A stretch of DNA of 64,000 bases from Ornithinimicrobium ciconiae (GTDB lineage Bacteria > Actinomycetota > Actinomycetes > Actinomycetales > Dermatophilaceae): contig NZ_CP041616.1 of assembly GCF_007197575.1 (NCBI RefSeq), positions 3,596,001 to 3,660,000 of the forward strand. Reading direction: 5' to 3'. A program made the position numbers and the translations under genes. Each line of letters begins with the position of its first letter. Position 1 is the stretch's first letter. This document shows positions 46,271 through 55,217 of this stretch, piece after piece. The notes beneath the pieces are model-generated. The model saw only the letters and a program-made list of their open reading frames with translations, was not told the origin of the DNA and searched no databases.

Positions 46271-48523
46271 ATGCCGTACCTGGTCACCCAGCGCCACCGT
46301 GCCCCTGCCGTCACCGCGCCGGTGGTGCCCGACCCCTCACTCCCTCGGGTCTGCATCATCGGAGCCGGCTCGAGCGGGCTGGCCGCCGCCAAGTCCCTCT
46401 ATCTGGCGGGCGTGCCGTTCGACTGCTTCGAGAAGGGCAGCGTCGTCGGCGGCAACTGGGTGCTGGACAACCCCAACGGCCAGTCCGCCTGCTACGAGAC
46501 CCTCGAGATCAACACCTCCACCCGGCGGATGGCCTTCTCCGACTTCCCGATGCCGCCGGACTACCCGCCCTACGCCAAGCACCACCAGGTCGCGGCCTAC
46601 TTCGAGGCGTATGTCGAGCACTTCGGTTTTGCAGAAACGATCACGTTTGGCACCAGGGTCACCAACGTCGAGCGGGTGGCGGGGGCCCGCAGCTCGCTGG
46701 CCGACCCGGTGGGTCATGCCGACTGGCGCGTCACGACGCAGGGGCCGGAAGGCACCCGGACCGCGGACTATGCGGCGGTGCTGGTCGCCAACGGCCACCA
46801 CTGGGACCCGCGCTGGCCGGAGCCGGCCTATCCCGGCACCTTCGACGGTGAGCAGATCCACGCCCACGACTATCGCGGCGGCGACCAGCTCCGCGGCCGC
46901 GATGTGGTCGTCGTCGGGTCCGGCAACTCCGCCCTTGACATCGCGTCGGTGAGCGCACGGGTCGCCCGCTCGACGAACCTCTCGCAGCGCCGCGGCCAGT
47001 GGGTGCTGCCCAAGTTCACCGCCGGAATCGCCTCCGACCAGATCACCGCGCCGGGGTGGGCACCCTGGCTGCTGACCCGAGCCCGGCTGCGGTTCGGAGC
47101 CATCACCGCCGGCAACGTGGCCAGGCTCGGCCTGCCGCAGCCACCTCACGCCCCCAGCCAGTCGCACCCGGTGCAGTCCGAGGAGATCCGCGACGCACTG
47201 CGCAGCGGCCGGGTGACCCCGCGCCCCGCGATCGAGCGTCTCGCCGGGGACCGAGTCGCCTTCGTCGACGGCAGCAGCGCCCCAGCGAACCTGATCGTGT
47301 GGGCCACGGGCTACCGGGTGACCTTCCCCTTCCTGGACCCCGAACTGCTGGACGCCCCCGACAACGACCTGCCCCTGTGGAAGCGCACGGTCCACCCCGA
47401 CCTGCCCGGGCTCTACTTCCTGGGGCTGCTCCAGCCCATCGGGGCGGTCATGCCGCTGGCGGAGGCGCAGGCGCGGTGGATCGCCGAGATCCTCACCGGG
47501 AGCTACGAGTTCCCGGCTGTTGACGAGGTGCGCACGCAGCTGGCCGCCGACCACGAGCGCAATGCCGCCCGCTTCTATGCCTCACCGCGGCACACCATGG
47601 AGGTCGACTTCGACCACTACCTCTGGGACCTCTCCCGAGAGCGCCGACGGGGGCGGGGCCGTGCCACCCGCAACCGACGCGGCGCCGCCGTCGTCACCGG
47701 CGCGGGCCGCGGCCTGGGGCGGGAGATCGCGGTGCGCCTGGCCCGGGAGGGGTATGCCGTGCACGTCACGGATGTCGACGCCGACCTGGCCAGGACCACC
47801 GCGGCGGAGATCAACGCGACCGGTCCGGCCTACGACGCCGTGGGCGAGGCCCTGGACGTGCGCGACCAGGGGGCCTGCCGCGCTCTGGCGCAACGCCTGG
47901 CCGAGCCCGGCCTGGGGCTGTGGATCAACAACGCCGGGGTGCTCGCCACCGGTCCGGTCTGGGAGCACGACGACGCCATGCGTCGGCTGATGCTCGAGGT
48001 CAATGCGCTCGGGACCATGCACGGCACGATCGCCGCCCTGGAGGTGATGCGGCCGGTGGGGCGCGGGCACATCATCAACATTGCCTCGCTGGCCGGGCTG
48101 GTGACCGTGCCCGGCGAGGGTGTCTATGCCGGGTCCAAGCACGCCGTCCTCGGCTTCAGCACCTCCGCGCAGGCGGACCTGCGGCTCGCGGGTCACACCG
48201 ACATCCACATCAGCTGCGTCTGCCCGGACGGCATGTGGACCCCGATGCTATTCGACAAGCTCGAGGACCCGACTGCCTCGATGTCCTTCTCCGGCACGCT
48301 GCTGCAGCCCGGTGAGCTCGCGGACGTGGTGCTGCAGGTGGTGGCCCGGCCCCGTCCGGTGACGTCGGTGCCGCGCTGGCGGGGCCTGCAGGCCCGCGCC
48401 TTCGACCTGGCTCCCGGCCTGGCCGTGCGCGCCGCTCCGCTCGTGGTGCGGGCCAGCCGGGTCCAACAGCGGGCGGTCGCCCGACGGCTGCGACGCTCCG
48501 GAGCAGCCCCCGGCGGCTCCTAG
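46271..48523 (+). CDS. Flavin monooxygenase-short-chain dehydrogenase fusion
   Basis: A 750-residue two-enzyme protein. Residues 1-465 form a flavin-containing monooxygenase with FAD loop IIGAGSSGLAAAK, the FMO fingerprint FDGEQIHAHDY (FxGxxxHxxxY), NADPH loop VVGSGNSALD and the late ATGYRV motif. An Arg-rich linker leads to a short-chain dehydrogenase (about 470-750) with TGAGRGLG, NNAG, active-site Ser in INIASLAG and YAGSK (YxxxK). An FMO would oxygenate a substrate and an SDR interconvert an alcohol and a ketone. CACGAT ends 7 bases before ATG 46271. The substrate is unknown. Its 3' end overlaps the convergent gene by 4 bases. Confidence 0.88.
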   Translation: MPYLVTQRHRAPAVTAPVVPDPSLPRVCIIGAGSSGLAAAKSLYLAGVPFDCFEKGSVVGGNWVLDNPNGQSACYETLEINTSTRRMAFSDFPMPPDYPPYAKHHQVAAYFEAYVEHFGFAETITFGTRVTNVERVAGARSSLADPVGHADWRVTTQGPEGTRTADYAAVLVANGHHWDPRWPEPAYPGTFDGEQIHAHDYRGGDQLRGRDVVVVGSGNSALDIASVSARVARSTNLSQRRGQWVLPKFTAGIASDQITAPGWAPWLLTRARLRFGAITAGNVARLGLPQPPHAPSQSHPVQSEEIRDALRSGRVTPRPAIERLAGDRVAFVDGSSAPANLIVWATGYRVTFPFLDPELLDAPDNDLPLWKRTVHPDLPGLYFLGLLQPIGAVMPLAEAQARWIAEILTGSYEFPAVDEVRTQLAADHERNAARFYASPRHTMEVDFDHYLWDLSRERRRGRGRATRNRRGAAVVTGAGRGLGREIAVRLAREGYAVHVTDVDADLARTTAAEINATGPAYDAVGEALDVRDQGACRALAQRLAEPGLGLWINNAGVLATGPVWEHDDAMRRLMLEVNALGTMHGTIAALEVMRPVGRGHIINIASLAGLVTVPGEGVYAGSKHAVLGFSTSAQADLRLAGHTDIHISCVCPDGMWTPMLFDKLEDPTASMSFSGTLLQPGELADVVLQVVARPRPVTSVPRWRGLQARAFDLAPGLAVRAAPLVVRASRVQQRAVARRLRRSGAAPGGS

Positions 48524-48999
48524 CGGATCGGAGGCTGTGTGGCGATGGTGCTGCCGTCGTCGGCGCCGGACCTGACGGCGCGGAACAGGTAGATCCCCAT
48601 GGTCACCCCGCTGACTGCTGACTCCTGGCCCGAGAGGAACATCTTCTCGCTGCTGGACTGCCCGGTCATCCGGAAGACGTAGCCGACGTGCTCCAGGTGC
48701 CAGCCGAGGCGCTCGACGTCCCCGAGCAGCTCCGCGGAACTGGTGATCTGCTCGGTGGAGGCATAGTCCCGGGTCCCCCACATCGCCTGACCCTCCGCGC
48801 GACCCACCTCGAGCTGGAGCTCGAGAAAGGTCCGTCCGGCCTCCAGCGCGGCCGTTGCCTGGCCCAGCGGCGAGGCCGCCCACGCCTCCCGTGCGCGTGC
48901 CTCCGTCTTCGCTCGCTGCTGCTCGGCCAGCAGACGCTCCTGCTCCGCCCGTTCGGTCTCCCTGCGTGCTCTGTCCTCGTCGTTGCCGAACAGCCCCAT
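48520..48999 (-). CDS. Hypothetical protein with N-terminal coiled coil
   Basis: A 159-residue soluble protein not recognised. Residues 8-45 are a charged, Arg/Glu/Gln-rich helix (RARRETERAEQERLLAEQQRAKTEARARE) likely to form a coiled coil. The rest contains Thr/Ser-Leu-Leu-Gly-Asp-Val-Glu and a C-terminal block, LGWHLEHVGYVFRMTGQSS, that looks like a small folded domain. No signal peptide. GGGGAG precedes ATG 48999. Its stop overlaps the stop of the convergent FMO-SDR gene, so the two mRNAs must overlap at their 3' ends. Confidence 0.75.
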   Translation of the reverse strand: MGLFGNDEDRARRETERAEQERLLAEQQRAKTEARAREAWAASPLGQATAALEAGRTFLELQLEVGRAEGQAMWGTRDYASTEQITSSAELLGDVERLGWHLEHVGYVFRMTGQSSSEKMFLSGQESAVSGVTMGIYLFRAVRSGADDGSTIATQPPIR

Positions 49000-49070
49000 G
49001 TCGCTCCCCTACTCGTGCGGATCACGTGAGTGCTCACTATCGCACCGCCGTGGCGCAATACGCTCAGCAC

Positions 49071-50771
49071 ATGAGCCGTCCCACTCCCCTGCCGAGCGAT
49101 CTGGAGATCGCCAGCACCGCCCGCCTCCGTCCGATGGCCGAGGTCGCCGCCGACCTGGGCGTTGCCCCTGAGCACGTCGAGCCCTACGGCCACGATGTCG
49201 CCAAGATCGACCTCGCCGCTGCCGCCGGGGTGCCGCGCGGGAAGTATGTCGTGGTGTCGGCCATCACTCCCACACCCCTGGGAGAGGGCAAGACGACGGT
49301 CGTCGTCGGACTGACCCAGGCCCTGCGCCGGTTGGGGACCAACGCGGTGGCCACGCTGCGGCAGCCGTCGATGGGCCCGACCTTCGGGATCAAGGGTGGT
49401 GCCGCCGGTGGGGGCTACAGCCAAGTGGTGCCGATGGAGCGCCTCAACCTGCACCTGACCGGAGACTTCCACGCGATCACCGCAGCGCACAACCTGCTCT
49501 CCGCCGCAGTGGACAACCACCTACACTTCGGCAACGAACTGGGCCTGGACGAGCGCAACATCACCTGGCGCCGGGTGATGGACGTCAACGACCGGTCGTT
49601 GCGCAATGTCATCGTCGGGCTCGGGGCGCGGGCCGACGGGGTGGTCCGGGAGACCGGCTTCGACATCACGGCGGCCTCCGAGGTCATGGTGCTGATGACC
49701 CTGGCCACCTCCTATCAGGACATGCGCGCACGGTTGGGCCGGATCGTGGTCGGTTACACCGGGGTGGGCAAGCCGGTCACGGCCGAGGACCTCGGCGTCG
49801 CGGGCGCCATGGCGGTCATCCTGCGTGACGCGCTGAAGCCCAACCTGCTGCAGACGCTGGAGGGCGGGCCGGCGCTGATCCACTGCGGCCCGTTCGGCAA
49901 TATCGCCACCGGCACCTCCTCGGTGGTCGCCGACAAGGTGGCCCTCAGCCACGCCGACGTGGTCGTCACCGAAGCCGGTTTCGGGGCCGACATGGGCGCC
50001 GAGCGGTTCTTCAACGTCAAGTGCCGACTGGGTGGCCTGGAGCCAGCCGCCGCCGTCGTGGTCGCGACCGTGCGGGCGCTGAAGGTCCACTCCGGCCACT
50101 ACGACATCAAGCCCGGCCGGCCGCTCCCCGAGGCCCTGTTCGCGGAGAGCCCGGACGAGGTACGCGCCGGCCTGGCCAACCTGCGCAAGCACCTCGAGAT
50201 CATCCAGAGCTTCGGGGTCACCCCCGTGGTCGCGATCAACGCCTTCCCGCAGGACCACGACAGCGAGCATGCCGTCATCGCCGGGCTCGCCGCCGAACTC
50301 GGTGTGCGCTGCGCGGTGACCCGGCACGTCGCGCAGGGCGGCGCCGGAGCCGAAGACCTGGCGCGGGAGGTGCTGGCCGCGTCGGAGCAACCCACCCGGT
50401 TCACCACGACCTACGCCCTGGAGGACACCCTCGAGGAGAAGATCGAGGCCATCGCGACCCGTGTCTACGGCGCCGACGGCGTGGACTACACCCCTGCCGC
50501 CGCGAAGTCCCTGCAGACCTATGAGGACGCAGGCTTCGGTGACCTGCCGGTGGTCATCGCCAAGACCCACCTGTCGATCAGCTCCGACCCGACCCTGCGC
50601 GGTGCGCCCACGGGCTGGCGCCTGCCGGTGCGGGAGGTGCGAGCCAACGTGGGTGCGGGCTATGTCTATGCCATCGCCGGAGACATGCGGACCATGCCAG
50701 GCCTGTCCCGGCATCCCAACGCCGAGCGGATCGAGCTGGCCCCGGACGGGACGATCAGCGGTCTGTCCTGA
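49071..50771 (+). CDS. fhs: Formate-tetrahydrofolate ligase
   Basis: A 566-residue enzyme making 10-formyl-THF from formate, ATP and THF, feeding purine and fMet synthesis. The P-loop is TPTPLGEGKTTVVVGL; GGAAGGGYSQVVPMERLNLHLTGDFHAI and FAHADVVVTEAGFGADMG-like regions follow (here LSHADVVVTEAGFGADMGAERF), and the end is YAIAGDMRTMPGL. TACGCT ends 6 bases before ATG 49071 and no ribosome site is present, indicating a leaderless mRNA. paaK follows after 93 bases on the same strand. Confidence 0.97.
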   Translation: MSRPTPLPSDLEIASTARLRPMAEVAADLGVAPEHVEPYGHDVAKIDLAAAAGVPRGKYVVVSAITPTPLGEGKTTVVVGLTQALRRLGTNAVATLRQPSMGPTFGIKGGAAGGGYSQVVPMERLNLHLTGDFHAITAAHNLLSAAVDNHLHFGNELGLDERNITWRRVMDVNDRSLRNVIVGLGARADGVVRETGFDITAASEVMVLMTLATSYQDMRARLGRIVVGYTGVGKPVTAEDLGVAGAMAVILRDALKPNLLQTLEGGPALIHCGPFGNIATGTSSVVADKVALSHADVVVTEAGFGADMGAERFFNVKCRLGGLEPAAAVVVATVRALKVHSGHYDIKPGRPLPEALFAESPDEVRAGLANLRKHLEIIQSFGVTPVVAINAFPQDHDSEHAVIAGLAAELGVRCAVTRHVAQGGAGAEDLAREVLAASEQPTRFTTTYALEDTLEEKIEAIATRVYGADGVDYTPAAAKSLQTYEDAGFGDLPVVIAKTHLSISSDPTLRGAPTGWRLPVREVRANVGAGYVYAIAGDMRTMPGLSRHPNAERIELAPDGTISGLS

Positions 50772-50864
50772 CGGGGCAGGCGGGGAAGTATGCCGTCACG
50801 CACCTGCGCTCGCGGAGGCACCGGCATACCCTCGGGGAGGAACCAGCGCGAGGAGAGGTGCCCC

Positions 50865-52181
50865 ATGTCACTGCCGACGATCGAACCCCGGCCCGACCTC
50901 TATGACGACGCCGAGACGTGGTCGCTCGACCAGTTGCGCACCGAGCAGCTCTCACGGTTGCAGGATTGCGTTCGCCGGGCCTACGACGGGGTGGTGCACT
51001 ACCGGCGCCGCCTGGACGAGCGCGGGGTGCACCCGGACGACATACGGACCCTGGACGACGTCCGGCTGCTGCCGTTCACGACCAAGGCTGACCTGCGGGA
51101 CAACTACCCGTTCGAGATGCTCGCGGTGCCGCGCGAGCAGTGCGTGCGCGTGCACGCGAGCTCGGGGACGACCGGGCGTCCGACGGTCGTGGGCTACACG
51201 AAGAAGGACATCGACACCTGGGCCGACCTGGTGGCTCGTTCCCTGCGGGCCGCAGGTGTGCGACCGGGCGACCTGGTGCACGTGGCCTACGGCTACGGCC
51301 TGTTCACCGGCGGTCTCGGCGCGCACTACGGGGTGGAGCGGCTCGGCTGCACCGCGATCCCGATGAGCGGCGGGCAGACCGAGAAGCAGATCCAGCTGAT
51401 CCGCGACTTCAAGCCGTCAGTGATCATGGTGACACCGTCCTACTTCCTGGCGATGATGGACCACGTCAAGAGCCTGGGCCTTGACCCCTCGGAGACGTCG
51501 CTGCGGATCGGGGTCTTCGGGGCGGAGCCGTGGACGCAGGCGATGCGCGAGGAGATCGAGGCGGAGTGCCGGATGCACGCCACCGACATCTTCGGGCTCT
51601 CCGAGGTGATGGGCCCGGGCGTGGCCCAGGAGTGCGTGGAGACCAAGGACGGGCTGACCCTCTGGGAGGACCATTTCTATCCCGAGATCATTGACCCGAT
51701 CACCGAGGAGCCGGTCCCGGAGGGCGAGGAGGGCGAACTCGTTCTCACCGCGATGACGCGCGAGGCGATGCCGATGCTGCGCTATCGCACCCGCGACCTG
51801 ACGCGGCTGATGCCGGGCACCGCGCGGCCGAGCTTCCGCCGGATGGCCAAGATCACCGGCCGCTCGGACGACCTGATGATCGTGCGCGGCGTCAACGTCT
51901 TCCCGACCCAGATCGAGGAGATCGTGCTCAAGATCGACGGGCTCCGCCCCCACTTCCAGTGCGTGCTCAGCCGACCTGCCCGGATGGACGAGCTCACCGT
52001 CAACGTCGAGGGAGCGCCCGGCCTGGCGCCCGAGCGTCGGGAGGTCCTGGCCCGCGAGGTGGCCCGCCAGATCAAGTCGCGGATCGGCACCACCGCTCAG
52101 GTGGTCGTCCTCGGCGAGGGTGGGATCGAGCGCTCGGTCGGCAAGGCCCGGCGGATCGTGGACCAGCGGCCCAAGGACTGA
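50865..52181 (+). CDS. paaK: Phenylacetate-CoA ligase
   Basis: A 438-residue adenylate-forming enzyme that activates phenylacetate (or another aryl acid) to its CoA ester. The AMP loop SSGTTGRPTVVGYT, the YGLFTGGLGAHYG segment, GAEPWTQAMREEIE, IFGLSEVMGPG, and the C-terminal SDDLMIVRGVNVFP hinge are all present. AGGAGAGG lies about 8 bases before ATG 50865; the upstream open extension is not family-like. No other paa catabolic genes are in the window, so the substrate could instead be another arylacetate. Confidence 0.93.
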   Translation: MSLPTIEPRPDLYDDAETWSLDQLRTEQLSRLQDCVRRAYDGVVHYRRRLDERGVHPDDIRTLDDVRLLPFTTKADLRDNYPFEMLAVPREQCVRVHASSGTTGRPTVVGYTKKDIDTWADLVARSLRAAGVRPGDLVHVAYGYGLFTGGLGAHYGVERLGCTAIPMSGGQTEKQIQLIRDFKPSVIMVTPSYFLAMMDHVKSLGLDPSETSLRIGVFGAEPWTQAMREEIEAECRMHATDIFGLSEVMGPGVAQECVETKDGLTLWEDHFYPEIIDPITEEPVPEGEEGELVLTAMTREAMPMLRYRTRDLTRLMPGTARPSFRRMAKITGRSDDLMIVRGVNVFPTQIEEIVLKIDGLRPHFQCVLSRPARMDELTVNVEGAPGLAPERREVLAREVARQIKSRIGTTAQVVVLGEGGIERSVGKARRIVDQRPKD

Positions 52182-52259
52182 CGTCGGAGCCGGCCCACCG
52201 TGTCACCGGCGGCCACCCTGACGGTTGCCGGAAGGGTGATGCGTCAGCGGCGAGGGCCC

Positions 52260-53042
52260 TTACTCAACTCCCAGGTCCAGCACCGCCGTCAGGTCCGAGA
52301 CCGCGCCCTGGTCGCCAGTGACGGTGAGCCTCGAGAGGTCACCGCGACCCCACGCCCAGGCGGCCAGGTCACCGGCCGTCCCGGTGACCGTCGCGCTGGG
52401 TGAGTCGGTCGACGCCAGCTCGCAGGCCGGGTCGTCATAGGCGGTGCCGCTGGCGGGACTGGTCCCGGTGAAGCGGCCCAACCCGATCTGCAGAGGGCCC
52501 GGCCCGTCGGCCGGTTCGAGCTGGACCGACCTGCCTGACGGGGTGAAGGTCCCCCAGTCCGGGACACCGCCAAAGATCGTGGTGAACACCTCGTGCAGCG
52601 CGTCGGTCGACAGCAGCGGATCCAGCGGCGTGACGGCACCGACCGTCTGCTCCGCGTCCAGCCGGTGGATCAGCGCCTCGTTGGCCTGGCGGCGCCGCAC
52701 GTAGCCGACGGTCTGGTCCTCGGCCCACATCCACACCTGCTCGGCAGGGTCGGCGGACGACAGCGCCTCCACCAACTGACCGTGGGCGTCCTCCAGAAAG
52801 GTCACCAGCGCGTCCTGCGAACCGGGTCGGGATGGCTTATCGGCCTCGGCCGCCTCCGGATCCTGCAGCCGCCGGGACACAATCGTGGCCCAGAACCACT
52901 GCACCTCCCCCAGGTGCCACAGCAGATCGGCAGCGTCCCAGTCGGGACAGCCGGGGACCTGCAGGGTGGGGTCCGCGCCGCGCAGCACCGACAGGAACCG
53001 TTCTGTCTCACCCTTAAGGTGGGCGACATAGTCCAGCGTCAC
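52260..53042 (-). CDS. Maleylpyruvate isomerase-type (DinB-fold, mycothiol-dependent family) protein
   Basis: A 260-residue protein with the N-terminal MDMPI/DinB four-helix domain (VAHLKGETERFLSVL, VPGCPDWDAADLLWHLGEVQWFWATIV) and a C-terminal SCP2-like domain. The metal-binding His pattern (WHLGEV and the later ANEALIHRLDAEQ) is kept. The family includes mycothiol-dependent maleylpyruvate isomerase, but most members have unknown substrates. TAGGCT ends 7 bases before GTG 53042, so the mRNA is likely leaderless. The tRNA-Ala terminator lies just upstream. Confidence 0.85.
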   Translation of the reverse strand: MTLDYVAHLKGETERFLSVLRGADPTLQVPGCPDWDAADLLWHLGEVQWFWATIVSRRLQDPEAAEADKPSRPGSQDALVTFLEDAHGQLVEALSSADPAEQVWMWAEDQTVGYVRRRQANEALIHRLDAEQTVGAVTPLDPLLSTDALHEVFTTIFGGVPDWGTFTPSGRSVQLEPADGPGPLQIGLGRFTGTSPASGTAYDDPACELASTDSPSATVTGTAGDLAAWAWGRGDLSRLTVTGDQGAVSDLTAVLDLGVE

Positions 53043-53081
53043 GCGAGTGAGCCTACTGCTTTCGCCCAGTGTCCTGCCACG

Positions 53082-53107
53082 AAAAAACCCCGCCCTCAGG
53101 CGGGGTT
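53082..53107 (-). terminator. Intrinsic terminator of tRNA-Ala
   Basis: On the minus strand CCCCGCC-TGAG-GGCGGGG forms a 7-bp GC stem extended by two A-T pairs, followed directly by six Ts. This is the only textbook intrinsic terminator I see in the window. It lies 21 bases after the tRNA-Ala 3' end and 39 bases before the DinB-family start. Confidence 0.92.
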
Positions 53108-53125
53108 CCTCGTCTGGCTGGTCTG

Positions 53126-53200
<75 letters not shown>

Positions 53201-53267
53201 AGGTGTACCGGCGGCTACAGACTGTAGCACCGGCATACCTGATTTTCCGATTCGAGGAAGCGATCCT

Positions 53268-54200
53268 CTAGAGCTCGGCCAGGTCCTCCGCAGTCGGCTC
53301 CCACAGCCCGGCGGCCGCGTTGCTGCGGACCTGGTCCGCGCTGGTCACTCCGGCGATCACCGAGGAGACCGCCGGCTGGGCGGCGAGCCCACCGATGGCC
53401 ACCTGGAGCAGGGAGAGTCCGCGCGCCTCGGCATACGCCGTCAGCCGCTCGATCTCGTCCCAGTCCGCCCCCGCCAACCGCTCCGCCTGGTTGTCCGCTG
53501 CCAGGCGACTGCCCTGGGGTGCGCCCTGGTCGCGGGAGTACTTGCCGGTGAGCAGGCCGTACTCCAGCGGGAAGAACGGCAGGACGCCGACCCCGACGGT
53601 CTCGCAGGCCGGCACCAGTTCCTCCTCCGGTTCCCGATCGAGCAGGGAGTACTTGTTCTGGGCCGAGATGAACGCGCTGTAGCCGCTGGTCCGGGCGGTC
53701 CAGTCGGCTTCGACGACCTGCCAGCCGGCCAGATTGCTGGAGCCGATGTAGCGGACCTTGCCCTCGGTGACCAGTTCGGACAGGGCAGCCAGGGTCTCGT
53801 CGATCGGGGTGACCGGGTCGGGGCGGTGCAGCTGATAGAGGTCGATCCAGTCGGTGCCGAGCCGACGCAGGCTCGCCTCCACCGCCCTGCGGATGTAGCG
53901 CCGTGACCCGCGCGCACCCCAGTCTGGCCCGTTGGCACCCTGCATGTCCATGCCGAACTTGGTGGCCACGATGACCGCCTCACGGCGCGAGTTCAGCGCC
54001 TCACCGAGCAGCGTCTCGGACTCGCCGCGGCCGTAGGTGTCGGCAGTGTCGAACAGGGTGATCCCCTCCTCGATCGCCGCATCCACGATCTCCTGGACCG
54101 TGTCACCACCGATGCGCGTGCCGAAGGCGTTGCAGCCGATGCCGACGGTGCTGACCCGCAGGCCGGAGTCCCCGAGCGGGCGATAGGTCATCTCAGTCAT
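53268..54200 (-). CDS. Aldo/keto reductase
   Basis: A 310-residue TIM-barrel NADPH oxidoreductase. The catalytic tetrad regions are visible: Asp and Tyr in LFDTADTYGRGESE, Lys in VIVATKFGMD, and His in LYQLHRPDPVTP; IGSSNLAGWQV and the NADPH-binding IAGVTSADQVRSN follow. The substrate is unknown; the YajO/PhnD-like branch is the closest impression. TACGGT ends 7 bases before ATG 54200, fitting leaderless expression; MTYRP three codons later is another possible start. A 5-bp hairpin follows the stop at 53254-53268. Confidence 0.9.
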   Translation of the reverse strand: MTEMTYRPLGDSGLRVSTVGIGCNAFGTRIGGDTVQEIVDAAIEEGITLFDTADTYGRGESETLLGEALNSRREAVIVATKFGMDMQGANGPDWGARGSRRYIRRAVEASLRRLGTDWIDLYQLHRPDPVTPIDETLAALSELVTEGKVRYIGSSNLAGWQVVEADWTARTSGYSAFISAQNKYSLLDREPEEELVPACETVGVGVLPFFPLEYGLLTGKYSRDQGAPQGSRLAADNQAERLAGADWDEIERLTAYAEARGLSLLQVAIGGLAAQPAVSSVIAGVTSADQVRSNAAAGLWEPTAEDLAEL

Positions 54201-54242
54201 GCACCACACCGTACGGCGCGAGCCGCTGGCGTCGAGACCCGG

Positions 54243-54701
54243 TCACGACGCCGCAGCCGCCTCCGCACGCTTCCGGATGACGTGCGAGATCCACAGCAGG
54301 AACAGCTGGTGGATCGGCGGCACCGACTGATCGATGTCCAGGGTCGGCCGCGAGGCCCAGAAGCTGGTCTTGTCGCTGGTCCCGATGCGCTGCCCGTCGC
54401 GCAGCACCTGCTGCCGGGTGCCGAAGGCGCGCTCCTGACCGATCTCGTAGGAGACACCGTCCCCTCGGATGAGCCAGGACTGGCTGAACAGCCCCTTCTT
54501 GGTGGCCCGCAGGACGACCTGGTCGGGGGCCGAGGCCAGGCGCGCGATCCGGTCGCCACCGTCGCGAGCGAACTGCCAGGTCTGGCCCGCGATGACCAGC
54601 TCGGCACCCTCGCGCCAGAACTCTGGGTCGACCGTTGCCACCTGCTCACCGTCCAGCAGGATCGGCACCCGGCCACCCGTCTTCTTGCCCCACTCCAGCA
54701 T
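54243..54701 (-). CDS. Hypothetical protein, unrecognised
   Basis: A 152-residue protein I cannot place. It has no signal peptide. The body looks like a beta-rich domain (VPILLDGEQVATVDPEFWREGAELVIAGQTWQF and DQVVLRATKKGLFSQSWLIRG), resembling in style the phospholipid-scramblase/LURP-like beta barrels. A C-terminal helix PPIHQLFLLWISHVIRKRAEA could touch the membrane. TAGCCT ends 6 bases before ATG 54701, overlapping the stop of the lipoprotein gene upstream, so it may have its own promoter. Confidence 0.7.
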   Translation of the reverse strand: MLEWGKKTGGRVPILLDGEQVATVDPEFWREGAELVIAGQTWQFARDGGDRIARLASAPDQVVLRATKKGLFSQSWLIRGDGVSYEIGQERAFGTRQQVLRDGQRIGTSDKTSFWASRPTLDIDQSVPPIHQLFLLWISHVIRKRAEAAAAS

Positions 54702-54710
54702 GGACCCAGG

Positions 54711-55115
54711 CTAACCCGGCGACACAAAGACCGCGGCGACGTCCCTGCCCTCCAGGCTGACCAGTGCGATCAGCACATCCTGGCCGTTCCGTTCCCAGCT
54801 GGACCCGAGCGCCCCGGTGATCCCGCGTGAACCGGCAACTCGCTCCCAGCCCTGCGCGGTCAGCGCCGTGTCGTAGTGCTCGATGAGCGCGTCCGGTCCG
54901 GTGTCGGTCACGTCGAAGAGACGTTCGTAGGAGATCGGGACATCCGAGACCTGGCGCACCGCGATCAGGACCGTGTCGAGCGGAGTCTCGACCCGCTCCG
55001 CGTCGAGGAGCACCGCATCGGGTGGATCCTCAGGGAGCTCGATCGGCTCACTGCCCGAGCAGCCCGAGAGGAGCAGGGCACCGACGAGCAGCACCGGGAT
55101 CAGGAGACGTCGCAT
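54711..55115 (-). CDS. Small lipoprotein
   Basis: A 134-residue secreted lipoprotein. The signal sequence MRRLLIPVLLVGALLLSGC has a standard lipobox (LLSGC), so the mature protein is anchored by Cys 19. The remaining 115 residues form a small domain with the pattern VSDVPISYERLFDVTDTGPDALIEHYDTALTAQGW, like lipoproteins of unknown role. TAGCGT lies 9 bases before ATG 55115. It is divergent from the polymerase-like gene and followed after 9 bases by the hypothetical gene. Confidence 0.85.
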   Translation of the reverse strand: MRRLLIPVLLVGALLLSGCSGSEPIELPEDPPDAVLLDAERVETPLDTVLIAVRQVSDVPISYERLFDVTDTGPDALIEHYDTALTAQGWERVAGSRGITGALGSSWERNGQDVLIALVSLEGRDVAAVFVSPG

Positions 55116-55217
55116 AGCTGGTGGACGCTACCGGGTGGCCGCGGGTTCCCGTCCTGCACCTTCACCGACCGTGCCGCCGTGACCCCGACTGTCCGGCCCA
55201 CCGTAGGCTCACTCGTC

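Noticed and set aside
50865-52181. Phenylacetate catabolic cluster
   Set aside because: paaK stands alone; none of paaABCDE, paaZ or a thioesterase gene is in the window.
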